A stretch of DNA of 15,096 bases from JBFJVZ01 sp041623895 (GTDB lineage: Bacteria; Planctomycetota; Planctomycetia; Pirellulales; Pirellulaceae): contig JBFJVZ010000167.1 in NCBI GenBank assembly GCA_041623895.1, forward strand, positions 1 through 15,096, read 5' to 3'. This document shows, piece after piece, positions 6,859-13,394 of the stretch (the stretch's first letter is position 1; each line of letters opens with the position of its first letter). The position numbers and the translations under genes were made by a program. Below the pieces are notes generated by a model that was given only the letters and a program-made list of their open reading frames with translations, was not told the DNA's origin and did not search any database.

Positions 6859-8037
6859 ATGCAAATCCCGCAGTCTGTCCAACGACGCCGGTGGCTTCCC
6901 CACAGCTGCCCGGTCTCCGCCGCAGCTTGGTTGCTGCCGGCCCTGTGCCTGTGTGGCGTGCTAATTTCCGCTGACAACCGTGCGGGGGCCGGCGATTGGC
7001 CATTGCCGCGTGCCGACGCGCAATCCTCAGGAGCAACCGCCGCCGCACTGCCGAGCCCGTTGACGGTAATTTGGGAATACAAAGCGGACGAGGCGATCGA
7101 GACGACGCCGGTGGTTAGCAGTGGACGAGTGTTTGTCAGCGATGTCTTTGGCAAGATCTATGCGATCAACCAGGCCGACGGCAAGGAAGCCTGGAAGAAG
7201 AACTACGACACCGGCTTTCTCGCATCACCCGCGATCCAAGATGACTTGCTGGTGATCGGCGATATCGAAGGAAACTTGTACGGTTTGAATGCTGCCGACG
7301 GCAGCGAGTTATGGAAACGCACAACGGAGGGTGAAATCAACGGCGCGGCGGCTTTTTACAAAGACAAAGTGCTGGTCACCAGCCAAGACGGCAAATTGTA
7401 TTGTTTCCTGGCCAAAGACGGTTCACCCGTGTGGACTTATCAAACCGAGGATCAGGTTCGCTGTAATCCGACGGTTGCCGGCGATCGAACGTTCCTGGGG
7501 GGCTGCGATGGGCAATTGCACATTGTCGATTTGAAAACGGGAAAAGCAGCGGGCGAACCGTTGTCGCTGGGCGGGCCGACCGGCAGCACGCCCGCGGTCG
7601 CCGGCGATCAGGCGTTCCTGCCAATCATGGATGGGGCCGTGTTGGCATTCGATTGGAAAAAGCGCGAGCAGACGTGGCGGTATGAAGACGACGAGCGCGC
7701 ACAAGAGTACCGCGGCAGCGCCGCCGTTTCCGGTGAGATCGTGGTCGTCAGCAGCCAGTACAAACAGGTCGACGCGTTATCTGCCAATACAGGCAAACGA
7801 ATTTGGCGTCACACGCTCCGTCGCCGGGCTGACGCGTCACCGGTGATCGCTGGAACTGACATTTGGATTGCCGCTACGGACGGACGGTTGCTAAAACTGA
7901 GCGGCAAAGATGGCAGCGAACTCTGGCAATATGAGATTCGCGGTGGCTTTCTTGCCGCGCCGGCGATCGCCAATGGCCGGCTCTATATTGCCGATGATGA
8001 AGGCGTCGTCCGATGTTTTGCGCCTGAGACAAACTAG
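6859..8037 (+). CDS. secreted PQQ-like (BamB-type) beta-propeller protein
   Basis: The 392-residue product starts with a basic then hydrophobic signal region (RRRWLPHSC... AAAWLLPALCLCGVLISA, about 9-38). WPLPRADAQSSG follows, a lead-in typical of this family (W..PR.D...SG). At least seven PQQ-type repeats follow, each with a G.(L/I)Y.(L/I)...DG...W core: GKIYAINQADGKEAW, GNLYGLNAADGSELW, GKLYCFLAKDGSPVW, GQLHIVDLKTG, GAVLAFDWKKREQTW, KQVDALSANTGKRIW and GRLLKLSGKDGSELW. They would build a 7-8-bladed propeller in the periplasm or on the surface. Relatives either bind protein partners (BamB) or are scaffolds of unknown role; residues of true quinoprotein dehydrogenases are not seen, so an enzymatic role is unlikely. 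The ATG at 6859 is preferred to a TTG at 6841; neither has a clear ribosome-binding site. The radical SAM gene begins 54 nt later. Confidence 0.85.
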   Translation: MQIPQSVQRRRWLPHSCPVSAAAWLLPALCLCGVLISADNRAGAGDWPLPRADAQSSGATAAALPSPLTVIWEYKADEAIETTPVVSSGRVFVSDVFGKIYAINQADGKEAWKKNYDTGFLASPAIQDDLLVIGDIEGNLYGLNAADGSELWKRTTEGEINGAAAFYKDKVLVTSQDGKLYCFLAKDGSPVWTYQTEDQVRCNPTVAGDRTFLGGCDGQLHIVDLKTGKAAGEPLSLGGPTGSTPAVAGDQAFLPIMDGAVLAFDWKKREQTWRYEDDERAQEYRGSAAVSGEIVVVSSQYKQVDALSANTGKRIWRHTLRRRADASPVIAGTDIWIAATDGRLLKLSGKDGSELWQYEIRGGFLAAPAIANGRLYIADDEGVVRCFAPETN

Positions 8038-8091
8038 AACGGGTGAAATACCCACCAGCTGACGAATCCCAATCCCACACGCCAATCGCCC

Positions 8092-9405
8092 ATGTCTACC
8101 GCCAGCGACAAGAAAACCGAAGTCGGCAGTTATTTCATCTCGAACTATCCGCCTTACAGCCAGTGGAATCGTGATGAACTGCCCGCGGTTCAGCAAGCAC
8201 TGCAAAGCCCGCCTCAAGATGAAACGCCGCTGGGACTGTACTTGCACATTCCGTTTTGCCGCAAGCGATGCAAGTTCTGTTACTTCAAGGTTTTCACGGA
8301 TGTGAATGCCGCCGAAGTGCAACGCTATGTCGACGCCTTGTGCAACGAGATCTCGATGGTTAGCAAGCTGGCCGTGATGGGAAATCGGCCGTTTCGATTC
8401 GTTTACTTTGGCGGCGGCACACCTAGTTTCTTATCGCCAAAGCAGCTGACCAAATTGGCCGATCGGCTCCGCGAGCACATTACCTGGGACGGCGCCGAAG
8501 AAGTCACGTTCGAGTGCGAGCCGGGCACGTTGAGCGAAACGAAGGTGAAAACGCTGCGTGAAAAAGTCGGTGTAACCCGACTCAGCCTGGGCGTGGAGAA
8601 TTTCTCGGACTCGATCCTGGATGAAAACGGCCGCGCTCATCTCAGCAAACAAGTCTTCACCGCCTGGGAGTGGATTGCGGCGGCGAACTTCCCCAACGTC
8701 AACATCGACTTGATCTCCGGCATGGTCGGGGAAAGCTGGGAGAACTGGCGCGAAAATATTCGCAAGACAATCGAGCTCTCGCCCGAGAGCGTGACGATTT
8801 ATCAGATGGAGTTGCCGTACAACACGGTCATCAGCAAAGACATTCTGGGCAATAAGATTGAAAGCCCAGTCGCCGATTGGGATACCAAGCGAGCCTGGGT
8901 TGACTACGCCTTTAATGAATTGGTTTCCGTCGGCTACAGCGTCAGCAGCGCGTACACCGTGGTCAAAGATCCCAGCAAAGTAAACTTTTCTTATCGCGAC
9001 AACCTCTGGCACGGTGCCGATTTGCTGGCCACGGGAATCGCAAGCTTTGGGCATGCCAGCGGCGTTCACTATCAAAATCTGGCCGAGTTGGAACAGTACT
9101 TGACGACGATCGAAGCCGGCCAGTTACCGCTGGGACGCGGGCTGGTACCAACCGACCATCAAAGACTGATTCGCGAAATGATCTTGTTACTCAAACGCGG
9201 TTATCTGGAACTCGACTACTTCAAAAATAAATTCGGTGTCGACGTCGTGGAACACTGGAAAGAGCAGTGGAGCGGTTACGTGGATGACGGCTACGCCGAA
9301 ATCTCTGCTGACAAAATCACGCTGACTCGTAAAGGCATGTTGGTCGTCGATGGTTTGTTGCCCGCATTCTTTGAGCCCGAGCACCAAGGGGTTCGATACA
9401 CGTGA
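8092..9405 (+). CDS. HemW/HemN-like radical SAM protein (coproporphyrinogen III oxidase family)
   Basis: The 437-residue cytoplasmic protein carries the radical SAM [4Fe-4S] motif in LHIPFCRKRCKFCYFK (Cys56, Cys60, Cys63). The SAM-contact motif YFGGGTPS (105-112) follows, then the ECEPGTL strand, SLGVENFSD and IDLISGM. The C-terminal HemN_C-like part has GIASFGHASGVHYQN and a winged-helix-like end (RLIREMILLLKRGYL...LTRKGMLVVDGLL). True HemN has an additional cysteine two residues after the third (C-x-C); here that position is Phe, so HemW (heme chaperone) or another HemN-like radical SAM enzyme is the better parallel, and coproporphyrinogen decarboxylation should not be assumed. The stop overlaps the GTG start of the GcvH-like gene by 4 nt, which implies translational coupling and perhaps a shared task. 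Confidence 0.85.
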   Translation: MSTASDKKTEVGSYFISNYPPYSQWNRDELPAVQQALQSPPQDETPLGLYLHIPFCRKRCKFCYFKVFTDVNAAEVQRYVDALCNEISMVSKLAVMGNRPFRFVYFGGGTPSFLSPKQLTKLADRLREHITWDGAEEVTFECEPGTLSETKVKTLREKVGVTRLSLGVENFSDSILDENGRAHLSKQVFTAWEWIAAANFPNVNIDLISGMVGESWENWRENIRKTIELSPESVTIYQMELPYNTVISKDILGNKIESPVADWDTKRAWVDYAFNELVSVGYSVSSAYTVVKDPSKVNFSYRDNLWHGADLLATGIASFGHASGVHYQNLAELEQYLTTIEAGQLPLGRGLVPTDHQRLIREMILLLKRGYLELDYFKNKFGVDVVEHWKEQWSGYVDDGYAEISADKITLTRKGMLVVDGLLPAFFEPEHQGVRYT

Positions 9406-9896
9406 ATCTCGACCCGACGCAGCCCTGTGCGGACGAAGCGGATTGGTTTTCGTTTGCGATGGGCGAATTCGACGCAAAATTCCCCCGCGATCGAAAGTAC
9501 GCGACCAATCACATGTGGGCCAAGGAAATCGAGCCTTCGCGCTGGCGATTCGGCTTGACCGCCTATGCCGTTCGTTTGCTGCAGGACGTTTACTTTTTGG
9601 ATTGGATCGTCGCGCCGCCCGCGCCGCTGGCGCTGCGGGCCAACATCGGCTCAATCGAAAGCAAGAAAGCGGAAAGCGATTTGTTCTCCCCAATCGCCGG
9701 TAACCTGGTCGACGTCAACGAGACGGTGCTTTCGGATCCATCGTTGATCAACGCCGACACCTACGAGCAAGCCTGGCTGATCGAAATCGAATCGGTCGAT
9801 GCGGGCGGCTTACTCGGTCCCGATGATTACGCCCAACACCTGTTTGACGCCTGGGAAGTCGCCCAGCGAACCATCAAAGGCCAGGCAAACTTGTAG
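9402..9896 (+). CDS. GcvH-like lipoyl-domain protein, coupled to the radical SAM gene
   Basis: The 164-residue protein aligns along most of its length with glycine cleavage H protein. ATNHMWAKEI matches the KEHEW start, RFGLTAYAVRLLQDVYFLDW matches vGIT.yAq..LGD..fv.l, and SIESKKAESDLFSPIAG (84-100) matches ESvKA.SD.ysPvsG. DVNETVLSDPSLINADTYEQAW completes the match. Lys89 occupies the lipoyl-lysine position. It differs from canonical GcvH (about 130 residues) by an N-terminal extension of about 33 residues, a divergent loop rich in Ala/Pro (71-80, APPAPLALRA) and an extra C-terminal helix. No gcvT or gcvP is nearby. The GTG start at 9402 overlaps the radical SAM stop (GTGA). It may be a dedicated lipoyl carrier for that enzyme, or a diverged H protein. 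The repeat at 9933 follows its stop. Confidence 0.82.
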   Translation: MNLDPTQPCADEADWFSFAMGEFDAKFPRDRKYATNHMWAKEIEPSRWRFGLTAYAVRLLQDVYFLDWIVAPPAPLALRANIGSIESKKAESDLFSPIAGNLVDVNETVLSDPSLINADTYEQAWLIEIESVDAGGLLGPDDYAQHLFDAWEVAQRTIKGQANL

Positions 9897-9932
9897 GAAG
9901 CAAAAACCGTCGCCCCGTTACAAGTCGTAGCC

Positions 9933-9955
9933 CGTAGGCCAGGACCGTTCCTGGC
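9933..9955 (+). repeat. dispersed hairpin repeat, copy 2, between convergent genes
   Basis: CGTAGGCCAGGACC followed by GTTCCTGGC. The 7-bp stem GCCAGGA (9938-9944) / TCCTGGC (9949-9955) has a 4-nt loop. It differs from copy 3 at two loop positions only. It lies in the 95-nt gap between the convergent GcvH-like and SRPBCC genes. Confidence 0.7.
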
Positions 9956-9991
9956 AAGCAGATCGCCAGAACGAAACGCTGCCAGCCTAAC

Positions 9992-10444
9992 CTACAAGTC
10001 CGACCGCCCCGCACTCTCGCAATACTTTTTGACGCGGTCCATGTCGTTGTCGATGGCGTGCTGGACGACGGCTTTGATCAGTGGATTGACGAGCTTCGCC
10101 ATCAGCTTGTGGGCTTTCGCGTCCATCGTCATTTCCAACCGGGTTTGCCCGTCGCGTTCTTCGACAGTGAACAGGGTGTCCCAGACTGTCCCATTCGTGT
10201 CGGTTACCAATCGGACTCGGCGGTGCGCTTCGTATTCGGTGACTTCCAGTTCGGTAACGTGCTTTTTGCCCTGCATCAACCGCGTCTCGCGAAAACGCGT
10301 GCCCACGCCTGTCCGCTGCTCGGTCAAGAATTCGACATCGATGATATGCGGCAACGCTTTGCGGAACTCTTCGATGTCTGCGACCGTGTTGAAAACCACG
10401 TCGACCGGGGCGTCAATCATTCGTTTAGCCGATGTCCAAGCCAT
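9992..10444 (-). CDS. SRPBCC/START-fold protein (polyketide cyclase/coenzyme Q-binding type)
   Basis: The 150-residue protein has the layout of a small SRPBCC helix-grip fold. It begins with a first strand and helix SAKRMIDAPVDVVFNTVADIEEFRKALP. A run of beta strands follows (VGTRFRETRLMQGKKHVTELEVTEYEA..., RVRLVTDTNGTVWDTLFTVE, TRLEMTMDAKA). It closes with a long C-terminal helix (KAVVQHAIDNDMDRVKKYCES). Such proteins bind hydrophobic ligands in the cytoplasm; the ligand cannot be predicted. The ATG at 10444 is preferred because the fold starts directly after it; the in-frame start at 10495 would add 17 unrelated residues. It lies 78 nt downstream of the FG-GAP gene on the same strand and may be co-transcribed, although the two proteins would act in different compartments. 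Confidence 0.75.
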   Translation of the reverse strand: MAWTSAKRMIDAPVDVVFNTVADIEEFRKALPHIIDVEFLTEQRTGVGTRFRETRLMQGKKHVTELEVTEYEAHRRVRLVTDTNGTVWDTLFTVEERDGQTRLEMTMDAKAHKLMAKLVNPLIKAVVQHAIDNDMDRVKKYCESAGRSDL

Positions 10445-10522
10445 GATGTTGCCGGTGGTAAGGCGTCGCGCACTCCCTGGGCGAATGTGAATCATCGAAC
10501 AGCGTTTGCCCGCGTGCGACGA

Positions 10523-11698
10523 CTATTGATTAATGAAGACAAAGGTACCCAATTTGGAAGCGGTGACCACATCGACGCGATTGTCCTGGTTCAGATCGGC
10601 AGCCAGAATCTGCACGCCGACACCGGAGTGATCATCGATCAGGTGTGGCAGGTATTTGACATTCCCCGTTTCATCCTGTGTCCACTGGAACCAGTAGACC
10701 ACAGGAGCCGCACTCGGTTCGATATCTCCCTTGGGCCCATGTGCCCACATGCGTTTGTCGGTGATGATATCGTCGTGGCCGTCGCCGTCGATATCGGCCA
10801 CATCCAAGGCATGCGGTTGCGTAAAAGCGACGCCAAAATGCTTTTCTTGCGAGCGATCGCCCATGATCAATTGCTCGCGAAAGCGGACTCCGGCGTCGGT
10901 TTCGATTTGCTCGTACCAGGCCAAGCCCCAACCGTGCGCGTTGACTGACGAGATCACATCTTGGTCACCATCGCCATCAATGTCGCGAGCAAACATCTGA
11001 GCGCCGCCGCGATCTTCGGAAAAACGTTGCCGATGGAACGGCCACGTCGTGTTTTCCGATTCTGGCTGCTCATACCATCCATCGTTGATGATCAAATCAA
11101 GCCGCCCATCGCTGTTGATATCGCCGACGCCTTGACCGTGATAGAACTGCGGCCAACCTTCGTCATCACCCACCGCAACGAACCTCCAAGGTTCCGTCGG
11201 TTGTTGTGGATTCGGCTGAATCGATCCCCAGCGTCCATCCCAATGACAGATCACTTGCGGGACTCCGTCGCCGTCCAGGTCGACCATCGTCGGGGACTCG
11301 CCGCGGACACGTTCGAAGGCGAAATGCCGTTTCCACAATACATCGGCGTCGCCTGGATTTTCATACCACATCGCCGGATGTTTATGCACGCGGCCAAGCA
11401 CCAAGATGTCGGGCCGTCCATCGCCGCTAAAGTCATGCACGAAGCTGAACATACTGTTGCTGGGGCTTGGCTCGCGGTCCAGCGGAACCGGTTCGTAGAA
11501 CGCATGCGAGACCCTAAAGTCTGGTCCTTGGTACCAAAATGGGCCTGCCACGATATCAGTCTTGCCGTCGCCATTGATATCCCCAGCGGCAACGCCGTCG
11601 CAATAGTACTGGTCGGTCAGAACGTGACGCTGGAATTCAGCGTCCACTCGCTCAGTCACAGCTGCCAGAATAAACATGCAGGCAACCATTGTTTTCAT
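10523..11698 (-). CDS. secreted FG-GAP/VCBS-repeat beta-propeller protein
   Basis: The 391-residue protein opens with a signal peptide (MKTMVACMFILAAVTERVDA). Seven D-x-(D/N)-x-D-G-x-x-D-type calcium-loop repeats follow: DINGDGKTDIV, DFSGDGRPDIL, DLDGDGVPQVI, DINSDGRLDLI, DIDGDGDQDVI, DIDGDGHDDII and DLNQDNRVDVV. Several are paired with a WYE(N/Q) or WYQG strand. Seven repeats fit one closed seven-bladed propeller, as in integrin alpha and related bacterial surface proteins. It is probably exported and binds calcium; the partner or ligand is unknown. The third and seventh loops are degenerate (Gln in place of the last Asp; Asn in place of Gly). The ATG at 11698 is preferred to an in-frame GTG at 11710, since it starts a compact signal peptide. 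Confidence 0.85.
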   Translation of the reverse strand: MKTMVACMFILAAVTERVDAEFQRHVLTDQYYCDGVAAGDINGDGKTDIVAGPFWYQGPDFRVSHAFYEPVPLDREPSPSNSMFSFVHDFSGDGRPDILVLGRVHKHPAMWYENPGDADVLWKRHFAFERVRGESPTMVDLDGDGVPQVICHWDGRWGSIQPNPQQPTEPWRFVAVGDDEGWPQFYHGQGVGDINSDGRLDLIINDGWYEQPESENTTWPFHRQRFSEDRGGAQMFARDIDGDGDQDVISSVNAHGWGLAWYEQIETDAGVRFREQLIMGDRSQEKHFGVAFTQPHALDVADIDGDGHDDIITDKRMWAHGPKGDIEPSAAPVVYWFQWTQDETGNVKYLPHLIDDHSGVGVQILAADLNQDNRVDVVTASKLGTFVFINQ

Positions 11699-11870
11699 GT
11701 TCCAGCCCACATCGGTCTCTTCGAAGAAGAATTGATATCAAAAGCGAAAAGCCGCATTCTACCGCGAACATCTTGCGAATGCTCTGTTTACACAGCAAGA
11801 AAAGTCGGTACGATCGTTGCCAATTCGTCTGGGACGCAGCTCACGCATGTCGTGTTTTGACAAGGAAGGG

Positions 11871-12110
11871 ATGATGCCGGGATACGATCGGGAGTTTGCC
11901 AAGTACGTTGAATTCGCTGATATCTTGGAGCGAGAGCTAATCACGTTTCACGGCAAAGCAAAAGCGAAGAAGCTATTCACCAGAATGGACAAGACAAAGT
12001 TTCAAGAGTTCTGTGAAGCGGCGACCACGGATGCGTTAAAACGCCAGTGGTTGAAAAAAATTTTAGCCGGTTATCCTCAACCGAACGAGACTTGGGGCGA
12101 TGCAGCTTAG
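11871..12110 (+). CDS. small protein of unknown function
   Basis: I do not recognise this gene. The 79-residue form begins MMPGYDREFAKYVEFADILE and is mostly helical, charged and soluble (LTRMDK... KFQEFCEAATTDALKRQWLKKILAGY), with no signal peptide or membrane segment. A purine-rich AAGGAAGGG ends right at the first ATG (11871), so initiation may be at the second ATG (11874). Longer in-frame starts exist at 11847 and 11817. It reads away from the FG-GAP gene across a divergent gap of about 170 nt. The composition and helix-like spacing look like a real protein, but no family is claimed. Confidence 0.5.
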   Translation: MMPGYDREFAKYVEFADILERELITFHGKAKAKKLFTRMDKTKFQEFCEAATTDALKRQWLKKILAGYPQPNETWGDAA

Positions 12111-12613
12111 AGCCCTTGGCCATCAGCGCGATCTCTTGGCCGGCCGTTTCCTGACGGCCTGTTTCTTGATCGGTGTCGCTCGTTCGCTGGTTTGACTCAG
12201 CAGATAGTCCTCCGCGGTGTTCGCCTGCGCTTCCTTCCAAAGGTTTTCTGGCGATGCCCCCGATTTCCATTGCATATCGATCGTTGCAACCATACTCGAT
12301 GGGCGCCCCCAAAATGCCGAGCCGCAATGTCGGTTGCCAGCCAGGTCTGACACGAAAAGCCGACTGGCTTATCAAGGTGCATTGCGATTGTCGCCATCGA
12401 TCCAAATATGATTCGTACTAACTGGGGACTCAATACCTTTCGTTTGTTGGAGTTTAGTTAGAGGGTGGCTTGTCATCGCGAGAATTTTTCGACACCGCAA
12501 AAAGAGCTTGAAATATCCAACAATCCGCCAATTTTCTTTTCCGAATCTATCTGGTAGGCAGGAGATGGAATCACCACGGATTACCGAGAATTTGTACCCC
12601 TGACTCGTCGCGG
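12111..12613. other. 503-nt stretch without a confident gene
   Basis: The left half (to about 12400) has balanced composition and holds one doubtful minus-strand ORF, listed separately. The right half (about 12420-12560) is richer in A and T, and I see no ORF, hairpin with T-tract, tRNA shape or repeat in it. It separates the small unknown gene from the sulfatase/STN pair. Confidence 0.5.
12123..12353 (-). CDS. doubtful small ORF with a basic C-terminal tail
   Basis: The frame gives 76 residues from 12353, or 56 from an internal Met at 12293 (MVATIDMQWKSGASPENLWK...). It ends in a strongly basic tail, KKQAVRKRPAKRSR, of the sort seen on nucleic-acid-binding proteins. Codon choice after the internal Met is similar to the neighbouring genes. 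It would converge on the small gene ending at 12110, with a 12-nt gap. There is no clear ribosome-binding site and no recognisable family, so it may be chance. Confidence 0.25.
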   Translation of the reverse strand: MSDLAGNRHCGSAFWGRPSSMVATIDMQWKSGASPENLWKEAQANTAEDYLLSQTSERATPIKKQAVRKRPAKRSR

Positions 12614-13357
12614 CTACTTCTTCGCCACATGATTCTCATAGGCCTTCTGCAGCTTTTGCAGAAATTCGATCACGCCTTCGTGAACATATTCCGGCGCCGA
12701 AATAATCAACACATTATCGATCGCCGAGGCACTGCTTGCGCCCCCAACTGTCGCCCAGGATTCCGGGCTGACCGCGGCGGTGAGTGCCTTGACGACCTCG
12801 TCAGATTTTGATGTCAGACTTTCGGGAAACGTGTACATTTCCAGTACCTTGTTTTGCTCAGCCGCTTCGTGCGTCGTGATCAGCAGCACTTCACTTTTGA
12901 CGACGTAGGTCAGATCGAATTCTCTCAGCATCAGCCGCAGAAAGCTCCGCAGCGTGACGTTCTTGAGCGAAATCTTGACCGGCACATCCCTGGTTAGTCC
13001 AACCTCTTCCAAAGCGCGGTTATCGATCATGATGGGGATGTCATGCGATCGGGAAAGTTCGACGATCGCTTCCTCAAGCGGCGTTTCAATGAATTCCTGA
13101 CTGGTGCTATCGCTCAAGACGCTGCGAATGCGCTCGTTCGCATCTGATGGATCGCGTTGCGGCACTGCCTTGGACTCAAGTACCTTCGCCGGAATCGCTT
13201 TTGGTTTCTTTGCCTGCTGGACGCTGCGATTGGCAGTATTCGGTGCAAACGGATCGGCGGGGACATTTCCGCCGCCGAATGGATCGGCCTGCTGGGCGAC
13301 GGCAATCACTGGAAACAGAATCAAAATCGCAAGCATTGACGACAGCATCGTACGCAT
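12614..13357 (-). CDS. secreted protein with an STN/secretin-N-like domain
   Basis: The 247-residue protein has a clean signal peptide (1-21, ILILFPVIAVA). A low-complexity linker follows, with repeated ADPF motifs (24-27, 34-37) and Ala/Lys/Pro-rich sequence to about 73. Residues about 76-165 (RIRSVLSDSTSQEFIETPLE... VPVKISLKNVTLRSFLRLML... VLLITT) show the beta-alpha-beta pattern of the STN domain found at the N terminus of secretins and TonB receptors. Residues 170-240 look like a second small alpha/beta module (VLEMYTFPESL... IDNVLIISAPEYVHEGVIEFLQKLQ), resembling a secretin N1 domain. There is no secretin pore, so it is not a secretin itself. GGAG lies nine bases before the ATG. It begins 37 nt after the sulfatase stop, so the two are probably co-transcribed. 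Confidence 0.7.
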   Translation of the reverse strand: MRTMLSSMLAILILFPVIAVAQQADPFGGGNVPADPFAPNTANRSVQQAKKPKAIPAKVLESKAVPQRDPSDANERIRSVLSDSTSQEFIETPLEEAIVELSRSHDIPIMIDNRALEEVGLTRDVPVKISLKNVTLRSFLRLMLREFDLTYVVKSEVLLITTHEAAEQNKVLEMYTFPESLTSKSDEVVKALTAAVSPESWATVGGASSASAIDNVLIISAPEYVHEGVIEFLQKLQKAYENHVAKK

Positions 13358-13394
13358 TGGAGAGCTCCAGGGTTAGAAAAGAATTGTTGGCCTG

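Noticed and set aside
8041..8053. GGGT-GAAAT-ACCC hairpin after the PQQ-propeller gene as a terminator
   Set aside because: The stem is only four base pairs, with no T-tract and another gene 38 nt later.
8092..9405. Annotation as oxygen-independent coproporphyrinogen III oxidase (HemN)
   Set aside because: The fourth cysteine of the HemN CxxxCxxCxC motif is replaced by Phe, so the catalytic assignment is not supported.
10961..11860. A 299-codon plus-strand frame, and another at 10058-10948
   Set aside because: Both are antisense to the FG-GAP or SRPBCC genes. The repeating calcium-loop codons on the other strand explain their openness.
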